Below, piece after piece: positions 19,966-28,162 of a DNA stretch of 64,000 bases; position 1 is the stretch's first letter, and each line of letters opens with the position of its first letter. The notes under the pieces were generated by a model that saw only the letters and a program-made list of their open reading frames with translations, was not told the DNA's origin and did no database searches. Source of the stretch: Dechloromonas sp. ZY10 (GTDB taxonomy: Bacteria; Pseudomonadota; Gammaproteobacteria; Burkholderiales; Rhodocyclaceae); NCBI RefSeq assembly GCF_041378895.1, contig NZ_CP144212.1, positions 2,279,501 to 2,343,500 of the forward strand. Direction: 5' to 3'. A program made the position numbers and the translations under genes.

Positions 19966-21315
19966 ATGGTGGCAGAAACCCTGGTCAAGAAGCTGCGTTC
20001 GCTGATCGCCCCGAGCGCTGAACGGCAGGCGCTGACCGCGCGCGGCCTGGAACGCTTGCGCGAACAATTGCGCGAATGTGCGGCCGGCCTCGGCGGCGAA
20101 GTCTCGGCACGCACCCGTGCCGCCAAACTGGCGGAAACCTATCTCGGACTCAACGACGAAGGCCGCCAACAATTCCTCAAGCTGATTTCGCTCGAATTCG
20201 GCCCCGATCCGGCCAAGGTCGCCGCTGCTCACGAGCGCTACCAGGCGGCCGTCGGCAGCGCCGACCAATGGAAAGCCGAGGCGGCACTGCGCGGCGCGAT
20301 GCGCTCGTCGCGGATCCGCATCCTGACCCAGTTCAATGCCATCCCGCAGGGGGTCAAGTTCCTCGTTGACCTGCGCGCCGATCTGCTCCGTTATCTGGAA
20401 GGCAGCAAGGGTAGCGGCGGCGACAAGGAACTCGCCGTGCTCGACCGCGAGCTCGAAAGCCGCCTCGGCGCCTGGTTTGATGTCGGCTTCCTCGAACTGC
20501 AGCGGATCACCTGGAATTCGCCGGCCGCGTTGCTCGAAAAATTGATCGAGTACGAAGCGGTACACGAGATTCGCTCCTGGGCCGACCTCAAGAACCGCCT
20601 CGATTCGGACCGTCGGCTCTACGCCTTCTTCCATCCACGGATGCCGGCCGAGCCGCTGATCTTCGTCGAGGTTGCACTCACCGACCAGCTCGCCGGCAAT
20701 GTCCAGGCCCTGCTCGATGAAAACGCACCGGTCTTCGACCACCGCAAGGCCGACACCGCGATTTTCTACTCGATTTCCAATACCCAGGTCGGGCTGCGCG
20801 GCGTTTCCTTCGGCAATTTCCTGCTCAAGCGGGTGATCGACGACCTCAAACGCGATTTTCCGAGGCTGGCGCATTTCGCCACCTTGTCGCCGATGCCGGC
20901 GCTCGCTGCCTGGGTGCGCAAAAATCCCGAGGTGCTGGCCGAAGCCGGGATCAGCCTCGGGCTGGAAGAACTGAGCAACGGCACCTGGGCCGCTGACGAC
21001 AAGCAGGCGCGCAGCCTGCGCGACGGGTTGCTGCGGGTTGCCGCGCGTTACCTGACCCAGGCCAAGCAGGGTGGCGCCGAGAATGGCCCGCCCTTCGACC
21101 CGGTTTCACGCTTTCACCTTGGCAATGGCGCCCGCGTCGAACGCCTGAATTATCTGGCCGACACCTCGCCCAAGGGTTTCCGCCAGTCCTTCGGACTGAT
21201 GGTCAATTACCTCTACGACCCGGACGACCTCGAACGTAATCTGGAAGCCTTTGCCAGCGATGGCACGATTGCCGCCTCGGCGGCAGTGCGCCGGCAGGCG
21301 CGCAGCAAGGCGTGA
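19966..21315 (+). CDS. Malonyl-CoA decarboxylase
   Basis: A 449-residue enzyme of the MCD family, which converts malonyl-CoA to acetyl-CoA and CO2. The N-terminal half is the helical oligomerisation domain. The C-terminal half is the GNAT-like catalytic domain, with FYSISNTQVGLRGVSFGNFLLKRV and the catalytic-loop segment FATLSPMPALAAWV. The start at 19966 follows GGCAAGGAGAAGAAC. It overlaps the following GNAT gene by 4 bases. It is not in a malonate-utilisation (mdc/mat) operon here, so its role may be malonyl-CoA turnover. Confidence 0.93.
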   Translation: MVAETLVKKLRSLIAPSAERQALTARGLERLREQLRECAAGLGGEVSARTRAAKLAETYLGLNDEGRQQFLKLISLEFGPDPAKVAAAHERYQAAVGSADQWKAEAALRGAMRSSRIRILTQFNAIPQGVKFLVDLRADLLRYLEGSKGSGGDKELAVLDRELESRLGAWFDVGFLELQRITWNSPAALLEKLIEYEAVHEIRSWADLKNRLDSDRRLYAFFHPRMPAEPLIFVEVALTDQLAGNVQALLDENAPVFDHRKADTAIFYSISNTQVGLRGVSFGNFLLKRVIDDLKRDFPRLAHFATLSPMPALAAWVRKNPEVLAEAGISLGLEELSNGTWAADDKQARSLRDGLLRVAARYLTQAKQGGAENGPPFDPVSRFHLGNGARVERLNYLADTSPKGFRQSFGLMVNYLYDPDDLERNLEAFASDGTIAASAAVRRQARSKA

Positions 21316-21812
21316 GCGCCGGCATCCGGCGATTGGCAGCGGCCGATCTCGACGCGGTGATGCAGGTGCAGGCCGCCTGCTACCCGCCGGCACTCAACGA
21401 AACCCGGGCGGTTTTTGCCCGCCGCCTGGCGGCCGCCCCCGACACCGCCTGGCTCGCCGAAACCGCCGGCGGTGTCGGTGCCTACCTTTTCTGCTACCGC
21501 TCGCAGCCGGGCGGGATCACGCCCTTGGGCGGCGACTTTGCCCCCAGCCGGGAAGGCACGGCGCTGTACATCCATGATCTGGCCGTTGCTCCTGCGGCAT
21601 CCGGGCAAGGCCTCGCCCGGCGCCTGCTGGAAACGGCCTGGGCCAGCGCCCGGGCCAACGGGCTGGCGTTCTGTACGCTGGTCGCGGTGCCCGAAGCAAT
21701 TGCCTTCTGGACCCGGCTCGGCTTCGTGCCGGCGCAAGCGGCGGATCAGCGGCAACAGGCGAATCTCGCCAGCTACGGAACGCAGGTAGCCTATTTGCAG
21801 CGTGCGCTGTAA
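21312..21812 (+). CDS. GNAT family N-acetyltransferase
   Basis: A 166-residue acetyltransferase: DLAVAPAASGQGLARRLLETAW is the acetyl-CoA-binding motif A and FWTRLGFVPA is motif B. The GTG start overlaps the stop of the malonyl-CoA decarboxylase gene (GTGA), so the two are translationally coupled. The acceptor substrate is unknown. Confidence 0.88.
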   Translation: MSAGIRRLAAADLDAVMQVQAACYPPALNETRAVFARRLAAAPDTAWLAETAGGVGAYLFCYRSQPGGITPLGGDFAPSREGTALYIHDLAVAPAASGQGLARRLLETAWASARANGLAFCTLVAVPEAIAFWTRLGFVPAQAADQRQQANLASYGTQVAYLQRAL

Positions 21813-21852
21813 GTAAATCCGCCCATTTCAAGCGGAGGGAAAAACCGCTTTT

Positions 21853-22125
21853 TCAGCGGTCGACCGTGGCTCCGGCCTCACTGAGCAGGCCCTCACCCTC
21901 GGCGGGGAGAACCGGCTGCGGCCGACTCATTGCGTAAAGCACCCCGGCGCAGCAGCCAAAGAATGCGGCCGTGGCCAGGATGCTCGGGGTCCAGCTGTCG
22001 CCCAGACCGCGCGTCTGCCAGACCCAGACAAACCCAGCCAGCGCCGGCAGCATCATGAAAGCGCAAAACAAGGCGCTGGCGAGGGCAATTTTCTGGCCGA
22101 TATGGCGGGGCTTGCGCATGAGCAT
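21853..22125 (-). CDS. Small membrane protein, C-terminus encoded by the palindromic element
   Basis: A 90-residue protein with two hydrophobic segments (IALASALFCAFMMLPALAGF and the segment around FFGCCAGVLYA), so probably inner-membrane. The last residues ATVDR and the stop are written by a near-perfect copy of the palindromic element (GCGGTCGACCGT, 21856-21867). No family recognised. The start could also be the ATG two codons downstream. The frame extends much further upstream as a shadow of the TauE gene. Confidence 0.6.
   Translation of the reverse strand: MLMRKPRHIGQKIALASALFCAFMMLPALAGFVWVWQTRGLGDSWTPSILATAAFFGCCAGVLYAMSRPQPVLPAEGEGLLSEAGATVDR
21856..21867. repeat. Palindromic element GCGGTCGACCGT (one mismatch)
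   Basis: One base differs from the consensus. On the minus strand the change makes the stop codon TGA of the small membrane protein gene. Flanked by GAAAAAGCGGTTTTT on that strand, the typical A-run/T-run tail. Confidence 0.8.
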
Positions 22126-22208
22126 TCCGATCTCGATGAAGTGGCCGCGATTGTACCGGCGGTAAAGCCGGCAGCGGATTTTTTCTGCCGCCGGGCAAGC
22201 GCCCCAGG

Positions 22209-22988
22209 TCAACCGCCTTTGACGAAATACACCATGCTCAACACGCTGCCGACGATGACCACCGCCCGCCGCAACCAGCGGGTCGGAATCCGCCGCGCCA
22301 GCAACACGCCGGTAAAGCCGCCGGCCGTAGCGGCCAGCAGCGCAACCAGCGTATGCGGCCAGCTGATGGCACCGGCGACGATGAAAGTCAGCGCCGCAAC
22401 GCTGTAATTCACCGCCGAGCAAAGATTTTTCAAGGCGTTCAATTCCTGCATGTCTTCGTAGCCCTGGATCGAAAGCGCGGCCAGCGTCAGAATCCCCAGC
22501 CCAGCGCCGAAAAAGCCGCCGTAGATCGCTACCACCAGTTGCAGCAACAGCCAGCCGGGGCCGCGCAGGACACCGGCGCCGGCCTGCCGCCCGAGGCGGG
22601 CCTGCACCCACTTGACCAGACGGTTAACCTCGGCGCTGAAGGCAAACAGGCCGGTCGCCAGCAACAGCAGCCAGGGAATCAGCCGGGCGAATGCCGCGTT
22701 CGAAGTGGCCAGCAGCAACAAGCCTCCGAGCATGCCGCCGGTCAAGGCGGCAAACATCAGCGCCAAGGCCTGACGACCGCTGCGGCGCACCTCATGGCGA
22801 TAGGCGAAGGCGCTGGACAGGCTGGCCGGCCACAAGGCCACCGCATTGCTGGCGTTGGCGGTCACCGGCGGCAAGCCCACCGCCAGCAGCGCCGGAAACG
22901 AAAAGAAGCTGCCGCCGCCGGCGATGGCATTCAGGTTGCCAGCAAGAAAGGCGCTGGCCGCAACCAGCAGATAATCGAACAAGCTCAT
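22209..22988 (-). CDS. Sulfite exporter TauE/SafE family protein
   Basis: A 259-residue polytopic membrane protein with about eight hydrophobic segments. The N-terminal FLAGNLNAIAGGGSFFSFPALL and the central YGGFFGAGLGILTLAAL are the duplicated signature of the TauE/SafE (DUF81) family, associated with export of sulfite or organosulfonate-derived compounds. The start at 22988 is chosen because it begins right before the first membrane segment; 23012 is possible. Cargo is unknown. Confidence 0.87.
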   Translation of the reverse strand: MSLFDYLLVAASAFLAGNLNAIAGGGSFFSFPALLAVGLPPVTANASNAVALWPASLSSAFAYRHEVRRSGRQALALMFAALTGGMLGGLLLLATSNAAFARLIPWLLLLATGLFAFSAEVNRLVKWVQARLGRQAGAGVLRGPGWLLLQLVVAIYGGFFGAGLGILTLAALSIQGYEDMQELNALKNLCSAVNYSVAALTFIVAGAISWPHTLVALLAATAGGFTGVLLARRIPTRWLRRAVVIVGSVLSMVYFVKGG

Positions 22989-23048
22989 CGGGAAAAATTC
23001 CGCAATCGTCATCGGAAGGACAGGCCGCCAGGCGGCCCGTCCGCTCAC

Positions 23049-23486
23049 TCAAGCCGGCCAGGCCGGCGCGTAGGGATGCCGCCGCAAGCGGCCGCGCTGC
23101 GGCTGGCGCAAGACTCTGGCGATCTGCAGCAAGCTCGGCTGCAGGCGCGACCAGCCCTGCATTTTGCAGACAAAATCGACCGCTCCCAGCTGGATCGCCC
23201 GCACCGCCGTCGCCACTTCCCGGGTCCGCGAGAAATACACCAGGTAGAGCGGCAGTGCCTGCCGGTTAACCCTCTCCTGCACCTCCAGACCGCCGAGGTC
23301 AGGCAGTTCGCTCTCCAGGATCAGGCAGCCGCGCCGCAGCGTGCTGCTCCGGGCAAGAAAATCCCCGGCACAGGCAAAACGGGTGACGGCAAAACCCAGC
23401 CGCTGCAGTTCCGGCTGCAATTCGTCGGCCACCTGCGGATCGGCATCCAGCAGATAGGCCGGACAATGCTCCTCGATGCCCCCCAT
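23049..23486 (-). CDS. Stand-alone degenerate response-regulator receiver protein
   Basis: A 145-residue protein that follows a FixJ/NarL-type receiver fold from YLLDADPQVADEL through FVCKMQGW. The acidic pocket (D14, D16) and the conserved Lys (CK) are kept, but the phospho-acceptor position is Glu58 (CLILESELPDLGG) instead of Asp. There is no output domain. The strong ribosome binding site AAGGAGACAGGA supports the start at 23486. It is divergent from the AraC gene. It may be a constitutively active or phosphorylation-independent protein-interaction module. Confidence 0.72.
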   Translation of the reverse strand: MGGIEEHCPAYLLDADPQVADELQPELQRLGFAVTRFACAGDFLARSSTLRRGCLILESELPDLGGLEVQERVNRQALPLYLVYFSRTREVATAVRAIQLGAVDFVCKMQGWSRLQPSLLQIARVLRQPQRGRLRRHPYAPAWPA

Positions 23487-23607
23487 TCCTGTCTCCTTGC
23501 TGCGGGCCGGCTGGCCCATGGCTGGCAACCTTAACGGATCATGGATTTTCCGTCTAACGACAAAAGTACAGCTAATATCTACTAACAGACATCAGCAAGG
23601 AGCCGCC

Positions 23608-24411
23608 ATGGCCCTGGACGCATTGCTACAACTGAGTGAATTGCCGCGACCGCTGTACGGCCAACAAGGCAGCTTGCCCAATCAGCCGATTGGCAGCTGG
23701 CACCAGCATCCTTGGGCGCAGTTTTCCTACGCCGCCGACGGGGTGCTCGAAGTCGACCTCAAATCCTGCCGCTTCGTCGCCCCGCCCCGCCGTGGCATCT
23801 GGATTCCGGCCGGAACCGTACACCGCGTCCGCTGCGCGCCCGGCACCGGCATCCGCAGTCTCTACCTGGCGGCAGCGGCGGCGCCGATGGCCGCCAGCGA
23901 CGCGCGGGTGGTCGAAGTCAGCCCGCTACTGCGGGAAATGATCTGCCATTTCAGTACCTTGCCGATTGCTTACGACGAAGGTGGCGCCGATGGCCGCTTT
24001 GCCCAGGTTCTGCTCGACCAGCTGGCGCAGGCGCAGGCGGTGGATTTTGCGATTCCCTGGCCGCGCACGCCGCTGCTACGACGCTGGTGCCGGACGCTGC
24101 AGGCGCACCCGGAACGAGCGACAAGCCTGGGCGAACTGGCAGCCAGCGCTGGCGTGTCGGAAAAAACCCTGAGCCGCTGGTTCCGCCAGGAAACCGGGCT
24201 CGGCTTCCGGCACTGGCGGCAGCGGGTACGGCTGATGGCGGCCTTGCCGCTGCTCGAAGCCGGCGCCAGCGTGACCGAGGTCGCGCTGGCCTGCGGCTAC
24301 GAATCCATCTCGGCCTTCATCGGCGCCTTCCGCAAGCAGTTTGACTGCACCCCCGGCGACTATCTGGTGGAAAGCACGGGGTTTTCACCGATTAAACACG
24401 GTCGACCGTAA
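23608..24411 (+). CDS. AraC family transcriptional regulator
   Basis: A 267-residue regulator: an N-terminal cupin-type ligand domain (SWHQHPWAQFSYAADGVLEV, RRGIWIPAGTVHRVRC) and a C-terminal AraC double helix-turn-helix (LGELAASAGVSEKTLSRWFRQETG and VTEVALACGYESISAFIGAFRKQFDCTPGDY). This is the common cupin/AraC layout, usually controlling efflux or detoxification genes. The start follows AGCAAGGAGCCGCC. The final residues HGRP and stop come from the palindromic element at 24398-24409. Divergent from the receiver-like gene. Confidence 0.92.
   Translation: MALDALLQLSELPRPLYGQQGSLPNQPIGSWHQHPWAQFSYAADGVLEVDLKSCRFVAPPRRGIWIPAGTVHRVRCAPGTGIRSLYLAAAAAPMAASDARVVEVSPLLREMICHFSTLPIAYDEGGADGRFAQVLLDQLAQAQAVDFAIPWPRTPLLRRWCRTLQAHPERATSLGELAASAGVSEKTLSRWFRQETGLGFRHWRQRVRLMAALPLLEAGASVTEVALACGYESISAFIGAFRKQFDCTPGDYLVESTGFSPIKHGRP
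24398..24409. repeat. Palindromic element ACGGTCGACCGT, copy at AraC gene end
   Basis: An exact copy that overlaps the last codons of the AraC gene (CAC GGT CGA CCG TAA). It lies between convergent genes (AraC and the Lon-like protease). Confidence 0.85.
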
Positions 24412-24448
24412 ATCGCGCCGATTTTGCCGCTCGCCGAGCGGCTCAGGC

Positions 24449-27259
24449 TCAGGCCGTGCCGCCGCCCTCGCTTTCGGCCTGCGGTTGCGGCGGAGGCGGC
24501 GGGGTCTTTTTGGCCGGAGCGCGTTTCTTCTCGGCGGCCGGCTTGGCTTCTGCCCGCGCCTTCCTGCTCTCCTCCGGGCCACTGTCGTGGCGGGCAGCGG
24601 TGAGTTCGAGCAGGGCCGACACCACCAGATGGTTGAGCGTTCCCGGCGCAACCGCGCCCTGCTCGTCGGGCTGGCCCATGGCAATGCCGGTCAGGATTTC
24701 CAGCGCCTCATCAACGTGGCTGACCGCATGCACCGCAAACTCGCCGGCAGCCACCGCTGCGACCACGTCGGGGCGCAGCATCAGGTGGGCAACGTTGGCG
24801 GCTGGGATGATCACCCCCTGCCCCGGCTGCAGGCCGCGCGCCCGGCAGAGATCGAAAAAGCCCTCGATCTTCTCGTTGACCGCGCCAATCGGCTGCACGC
24901 TGCCATACTGGTTGACCGAACCGGTCATCGCCAGCGTCTGCTTGATCGGCGCACTCGAAAGCGCCGAAAGCAGGACGCAGAGTTCCGCCAGCGAAGCGCT
25001 GTCACCCTCGACCTCGCCGTAGGACTGCTCGAAAACCAGGCTGGCCTTGAACGCCAGCGGCATGTTGCGGCCGTAGCGGGCGGCAACGAAGGCCGAGAGG
25101 ATCAACATGCCCTTGCTGTGGATCGGGCCACCGAGGTCAACCTCGCGCTCGATGTCGATGGTTTCGCCGTCGCCGAGCGCCACCGTCGCGGTCAGCCGCG
25201 ACGGGTGGCCGAAGGTGCAGCCGCCGTAATCGACCGCCGCCAGCGCATTGATGTGACCGACCGCTTCGCCGCTGGTGGCGATCAGCAGTTCGTCGCGCAG
25301 CATCGCCCGCAGGTATTCGCGGCGGGCGCGGTCGTGGCGGGCTTCGCGCGCAGCCAGCGCCGCCGCGATCTGGGCGGCGCCGATCTGCGGCAAACCGGTG
25401 CGGCCGGCCTGCCAGTCGGCTTCGATCAGCAGATCGACCAAAGGCGTGAAGCCGGTGGTCAGGCGGGTGTTGTCCTCGATCAGCCGCGAGGCCTGCTCGA
25501 TGCCGGCGGCGAGGCCGTCGGCGGCGAGCGGGCGCAAACCTTCGCGGCGGGCCAGGGTGGCCAGCAAGCGGGCGTAGGCGGCGACGTTTTCCGGAGTGCG
25601 TTCGATGGCGCCGTCGAAATCGGCGACCACCTTGAACAGCGTCGGGAATTCGGGGTCGGCCTCGGCCAGCAGGTAATACACCGAAGGATCGCCGAACAGC
25701 ACCAGCTTGACGTCGAGCGGAATGTGCTGCGGCTGCAGTTGCTGGGTGCTGGCCATGCCGTAGATTTCACCCAGCGATTCGATGCGGATTTCGCCGGCCT
25801 TGAGCAGCCGCTTGAGCCCTTCCCAGGCATAGGGCTGGGTCAGCAGGTGGTCGGCGTCGAGCAACAGGGTGCCGCCGTTGGCACGGTGCAAGGCGCCCGG
25901 CTTGATCAGCATGAAGTTGGAGACCAGGGTGCCGAGGTGGGCGATGTGCTCGACCCGGCCGACCAGGTTCTGGAAGGTCGGGTGATCCTCGAACACCACC
26001 GGCCGCTGCGCCGCCCTGGCGCTTTCTGCCGGATTTTCACGGTCGACCAGCAAATTGACCAAATAGCGCTGCAGGGAAACGCTGCCGGTGAACAGCAGTG
26101 CTTCCATCTCGCCTTCGCTTTTATGGCTGTCGTGCAGATTTTCGCCGACCTCGACAATGTCCTTCTCGACCGCCTGCAGATGCGCGACCACCTCGGGCAG
26201 ATCGCCGTAACGCGCCTGCAGTTCTTCGATCAGATGCCCGACCGCGCCTTGCAAGGCTTTGGCGGCGGCGGCCTTGAGCTTGCCCTGGGTCTCGCGCCGC
26301 CAGCGCGGAAACTCGTGCAGCAACAGGTGCAGGCGCACATCGAAGCGTTCGATCGCATCCTCAAGCTGCTGCTGCCGTGCTGCCGGAAGCGCATCGAATT
26401 CATCCTGGCCCATGGTTTCTTCGCCGCCATCCTTTAGCGGCATGAAACTGAATTCCTCGTCGCTGCGTACCAGCGCAATACCTTCGCCCGCCGCCTCGCG
26501 CCCCAAAGCGCGCAACGCCTCGTCCTGGCGTGCCTGCAAGGCATCCCGCAAGGCACCGACCTGCTGCCGGTATTCGTCGCTGTCAAAAGCTGCCGCCAGC
26601 GCTGGCCCAAGTTCGCCGACAAATTGCCGCATGTCGTCGCGCAACTGGCGACCGCGCCCCAGGGGCAGCGAGAGCAGGCGCGGCTCACGTTCAGACTGGA
26701 AGTTATTGACGTAGCACCAGTCGCGCAGCGGACTGCGGCCGGCATCGCCCGCCGGGGCCAACGCGGCGGCGTTGCTCTCTTCCGCCAGCAGCCGGCGCAC
26801 AATCGCTTCGCGCTGGTCGCCCGGCTCGCCGATCACGAACAGATTGAAGCCCTGGCGGCGCATGCCGAGGCCAAAGCGCAGTGCCTCGACCGCCTGCGGC
26901 TGGGCGAACTCCTCGCCAATCGCAGCAAGCGCGCTGCTATCCGGCCATTCCGCCTGCCAGCCGAACTCCTCGGGCGTGCATACCCGCCGCAGCTTCTCCA
27001 CCGGCAGGGCAAGGCGGGCAGCGGTATCGCTCTTGACGATGCGCACCGGCTCGTCGCCGGCCATCTTGCCGGCCTGGTCTGCGCTATCGGCAGCGGGGCT
27101 GGCGGCGCTCATAGCGGCCTTGTCGCCCCCCTTCGCAAGCTCCTTGGCACTCCCTTTGCTGCGGCCCTTGGCCTCGTCCCCGTCCCTGGCCCCGGCCTTT
27201 TTCGCCCGGCCCTTGCCGCTGCTGCCTTTGCTCGTTCCCGACTCGCTGTATTTCTTCAC
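24449..27259 (-). CDS. Lon-like ATP-dependent protease (LonB/YcbZ type)
   Basis: A 936-residue protein. The first ~70 residues are a Lys/Gly/Ala-rich low-complexity tail. An AAA+ region follows with a weak P-loop (IGEPGDQREAIVR) and ANGGTLLLDADHLL. The C-terminal Lon proteolytic domain has catalytic Ser754 (GDSASLAELC) and Lys797 (NEKIEGFF), 43 residues apart as in E. coli Lon. The Lys-rich tail might bind nucleic acid. The GTG at 27259 overlaps the stop of the upstream gene; the tail varies in such proteins, so the exact start is uncertain. Confidence 0.87.
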   Translation of the reverse strand: MKKYSESGTSKGSSGKGRAKKAGARDGDEAKGRSKGSAKELAKGGDKAAMSAASPAADSADQAGKMAGDEPVRIVKSDTAARLALPVEKLRRVCTPEEFGWQAEWPDSSALAAIGEEFAQPQAVEALRFGLGMRRQGFNLFVIGEPGDQREAIVRRLLAEESNAAALAPAGDAGRSPLRDWCYVNNFQSEREPRLLSLPLGRGRQLRDDMRQFVGELGPALAAAFDSDEYRQQVGALRDALQARQDEALRALGREAAGEGIALVRSDEEFSFMPLKDGGEETMGQDEFDALPAARQQQLEDAIERFDVRLHLLLHEFPRWRRETQGKLKAAAAKALQGAVGHLIEELQARYGDLPEVVAHLQAVEKDIVEVGENLHDSHKSEGEMEALLFTGSVSLQRYLVNLLVDRENPAESARAAQRPVVFEDHPTFQNLVGRVEHIAHLGTLVSNFMLIKPGALHRANGGTLLLDADHLLTQPYAWEGLKRLLKAGEIRIESLGEIYGMASTQQLQPQHIPLDVKLVLFGDPSVYYLLAEADPEFPTLFKVVADFDGAIERTPENVAAYARLLATLARREGLRPLAADGLAAGIEQASRLIEDNTRLTTGFTPLVDLLIEADWQAGRTGLPQIGAAQIAAALAAREARHDRARREYLRAMLRDELLIATSGEAVGHINALAAVDYGGCTFGHPSRLTATVALGDGETIDIEREVDLGGPIHSKGMLILSAFVAARYGRNMPLAFKASLVFEQSYGEVEGDSASLAELCVLLSALSSAPIKQTLAMTGSVNQYGSVQPIGAVNEKIEGFFDLCRARGLQPGQGVIIPAANVAHLMLRPDVVAAVAAGEFAVHAVSHVDEALEILTGIAMGQPDEQGAVAPGTLNHLVVSALLELTAARHDSGPEESRKARAEAKPAAEKKRAPAKKTPPPPPQPQAESEGGGTA

Positions 27260-28104
27260 TCGACTTCTTCCACTTTCAGCCACAGGCTGCGATTGTCACT
27301 TACATCACGGGTGCCGACGCTGAAGCCGTTGCCGGCCTCGCGCCCCTGCGCCTGGCGACCGCTACCGCCGAGTTCCAGCCATTCGCCGAGGCGCCCGGAA
27401 AGGGTAGTGCTCAGGCGCTGGCTGTCGACCACGCCCGGCGGCTGCGTGCCCCAACCGGGACGCTGGCCACCGGGCAGACTGTCGGCCTGCTGCGAAATCT
27501 CGACCCGCACCCGCTCGCCCTGAACATGCGGCGTGGCATGAAAACCCTGCGCCAGATCGCGATAAACGATACTTTCGCTGATCACCGCGCCGCCCGGCCC
27601 GAGCACCACCTGGCGCAAGGGCACCGGCAAGGAACGGCCGACCTGGATGAAGGCCCGCTGGCCGTCGAGGGTTTGCACCATCTGTGCCGAATTTTCGCGG
27701 CGCCCGCTGCGGCTGTCCCACACCCGCGCTTCGGCCTCGCCGTGGCGGCTGCTGCCAAGCACCACCTGGCCGCCGGCCTGTGCCCCCCGGCTGCTCTCGA
27801 CCTGCTGGCGGTCGAAGGCAACGCGGATGATCAGGCTTTTTTGCGGCTGGTCGAGCGCCGCCAGCGCCCGCTTGATTTCTTGCCGGTTGCGCGGCGAAGC
27901 GCGCAGGAACAGCTGGTTGTTCACCCCGGTCAGCGTGCCGCCGGGCTCGACCAGCGGCAACAAGGTAGGCAGCACCTGATCGGCGCTGCGCTGTTTTAGC
28001 TCAAGGATTTCCAGCCCTTGCGCCCGCGCCGGCAGAACCAGCAGGGTCAGTAGCAGAAAAAGCCCGGTGCACACGGTCGACCGTAAAAAACACCCTTTTT
28101 TCAT
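27256..28104 (-). CDS. Exported short secretin-like (NolW-type) protein
   Basis: A 282-residue protein with a signal peptide and a secretin/TonB short N-terminal domain: LEILELKQRSADQVLPTLLPLVEPGGTLTG and NRQEIKRALAALDQPQKSLIIRV match the N-domains of type II/III/IV secretins. The pore-forming beta-domain is missing. The palindromic element at 28073-28084 is within the signal-peptide coding region, contributing LRSTV. The gene overlaps the Lon-like protease gene downstream by GTGA. Whether it acts in a secretion system or stands alone is unclear. Confidence 0.75.
   Translation of the reverse strand: MKKGCFLRSTVCTGLFLLLTLLVLPARAQGLEILELKQRSADQVLPTLLPLVEPGGTLTGVNNQLFLRASPRNRQEIKRALAALDQPQKSLIIRVAFDRQQVESSRGAQAGGQVVLGSSRHGEAEARVWDSRSGRRENSAQMVQTLDGQRAFIQVGRSLPVPLRQVVLGPGGAVISESIVYRDLAQGFHATPHVQGERVRVEISQQADSLPGGQRPGWGTQPPGVVDSQRLSTTLSGRLGEWLELGGSGRQAQGREAGNGFSVGTRDVSDNRSLWLKVEEVE
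28073..28084. repeat. Palindromic element ACGGTCGACCGT inside a signal-peptide coding region
   Basis: An exact copy that is in frame in the secretin-like gene. On the plus strand it is followed by AAAAAACACCCTTTTTT, the typical tail, so the whole tail also encodes protein on the minus strand (MKKGCFLRST). Confidence 0.85.
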
Positions 28105-28162
28105 CGCATTCCTCTCCGGCACCGCCGCGCCCGACACGGGGTTGGACCGCCAAACCCGCCAC

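Noticed and set aside
24341..26437. A 698-codon plus-strand open frame over the Lon-like gene
   Set aside because: Antisense shadow; no ribosome site or family similarity, and it would include the AraC stop region and repeat.
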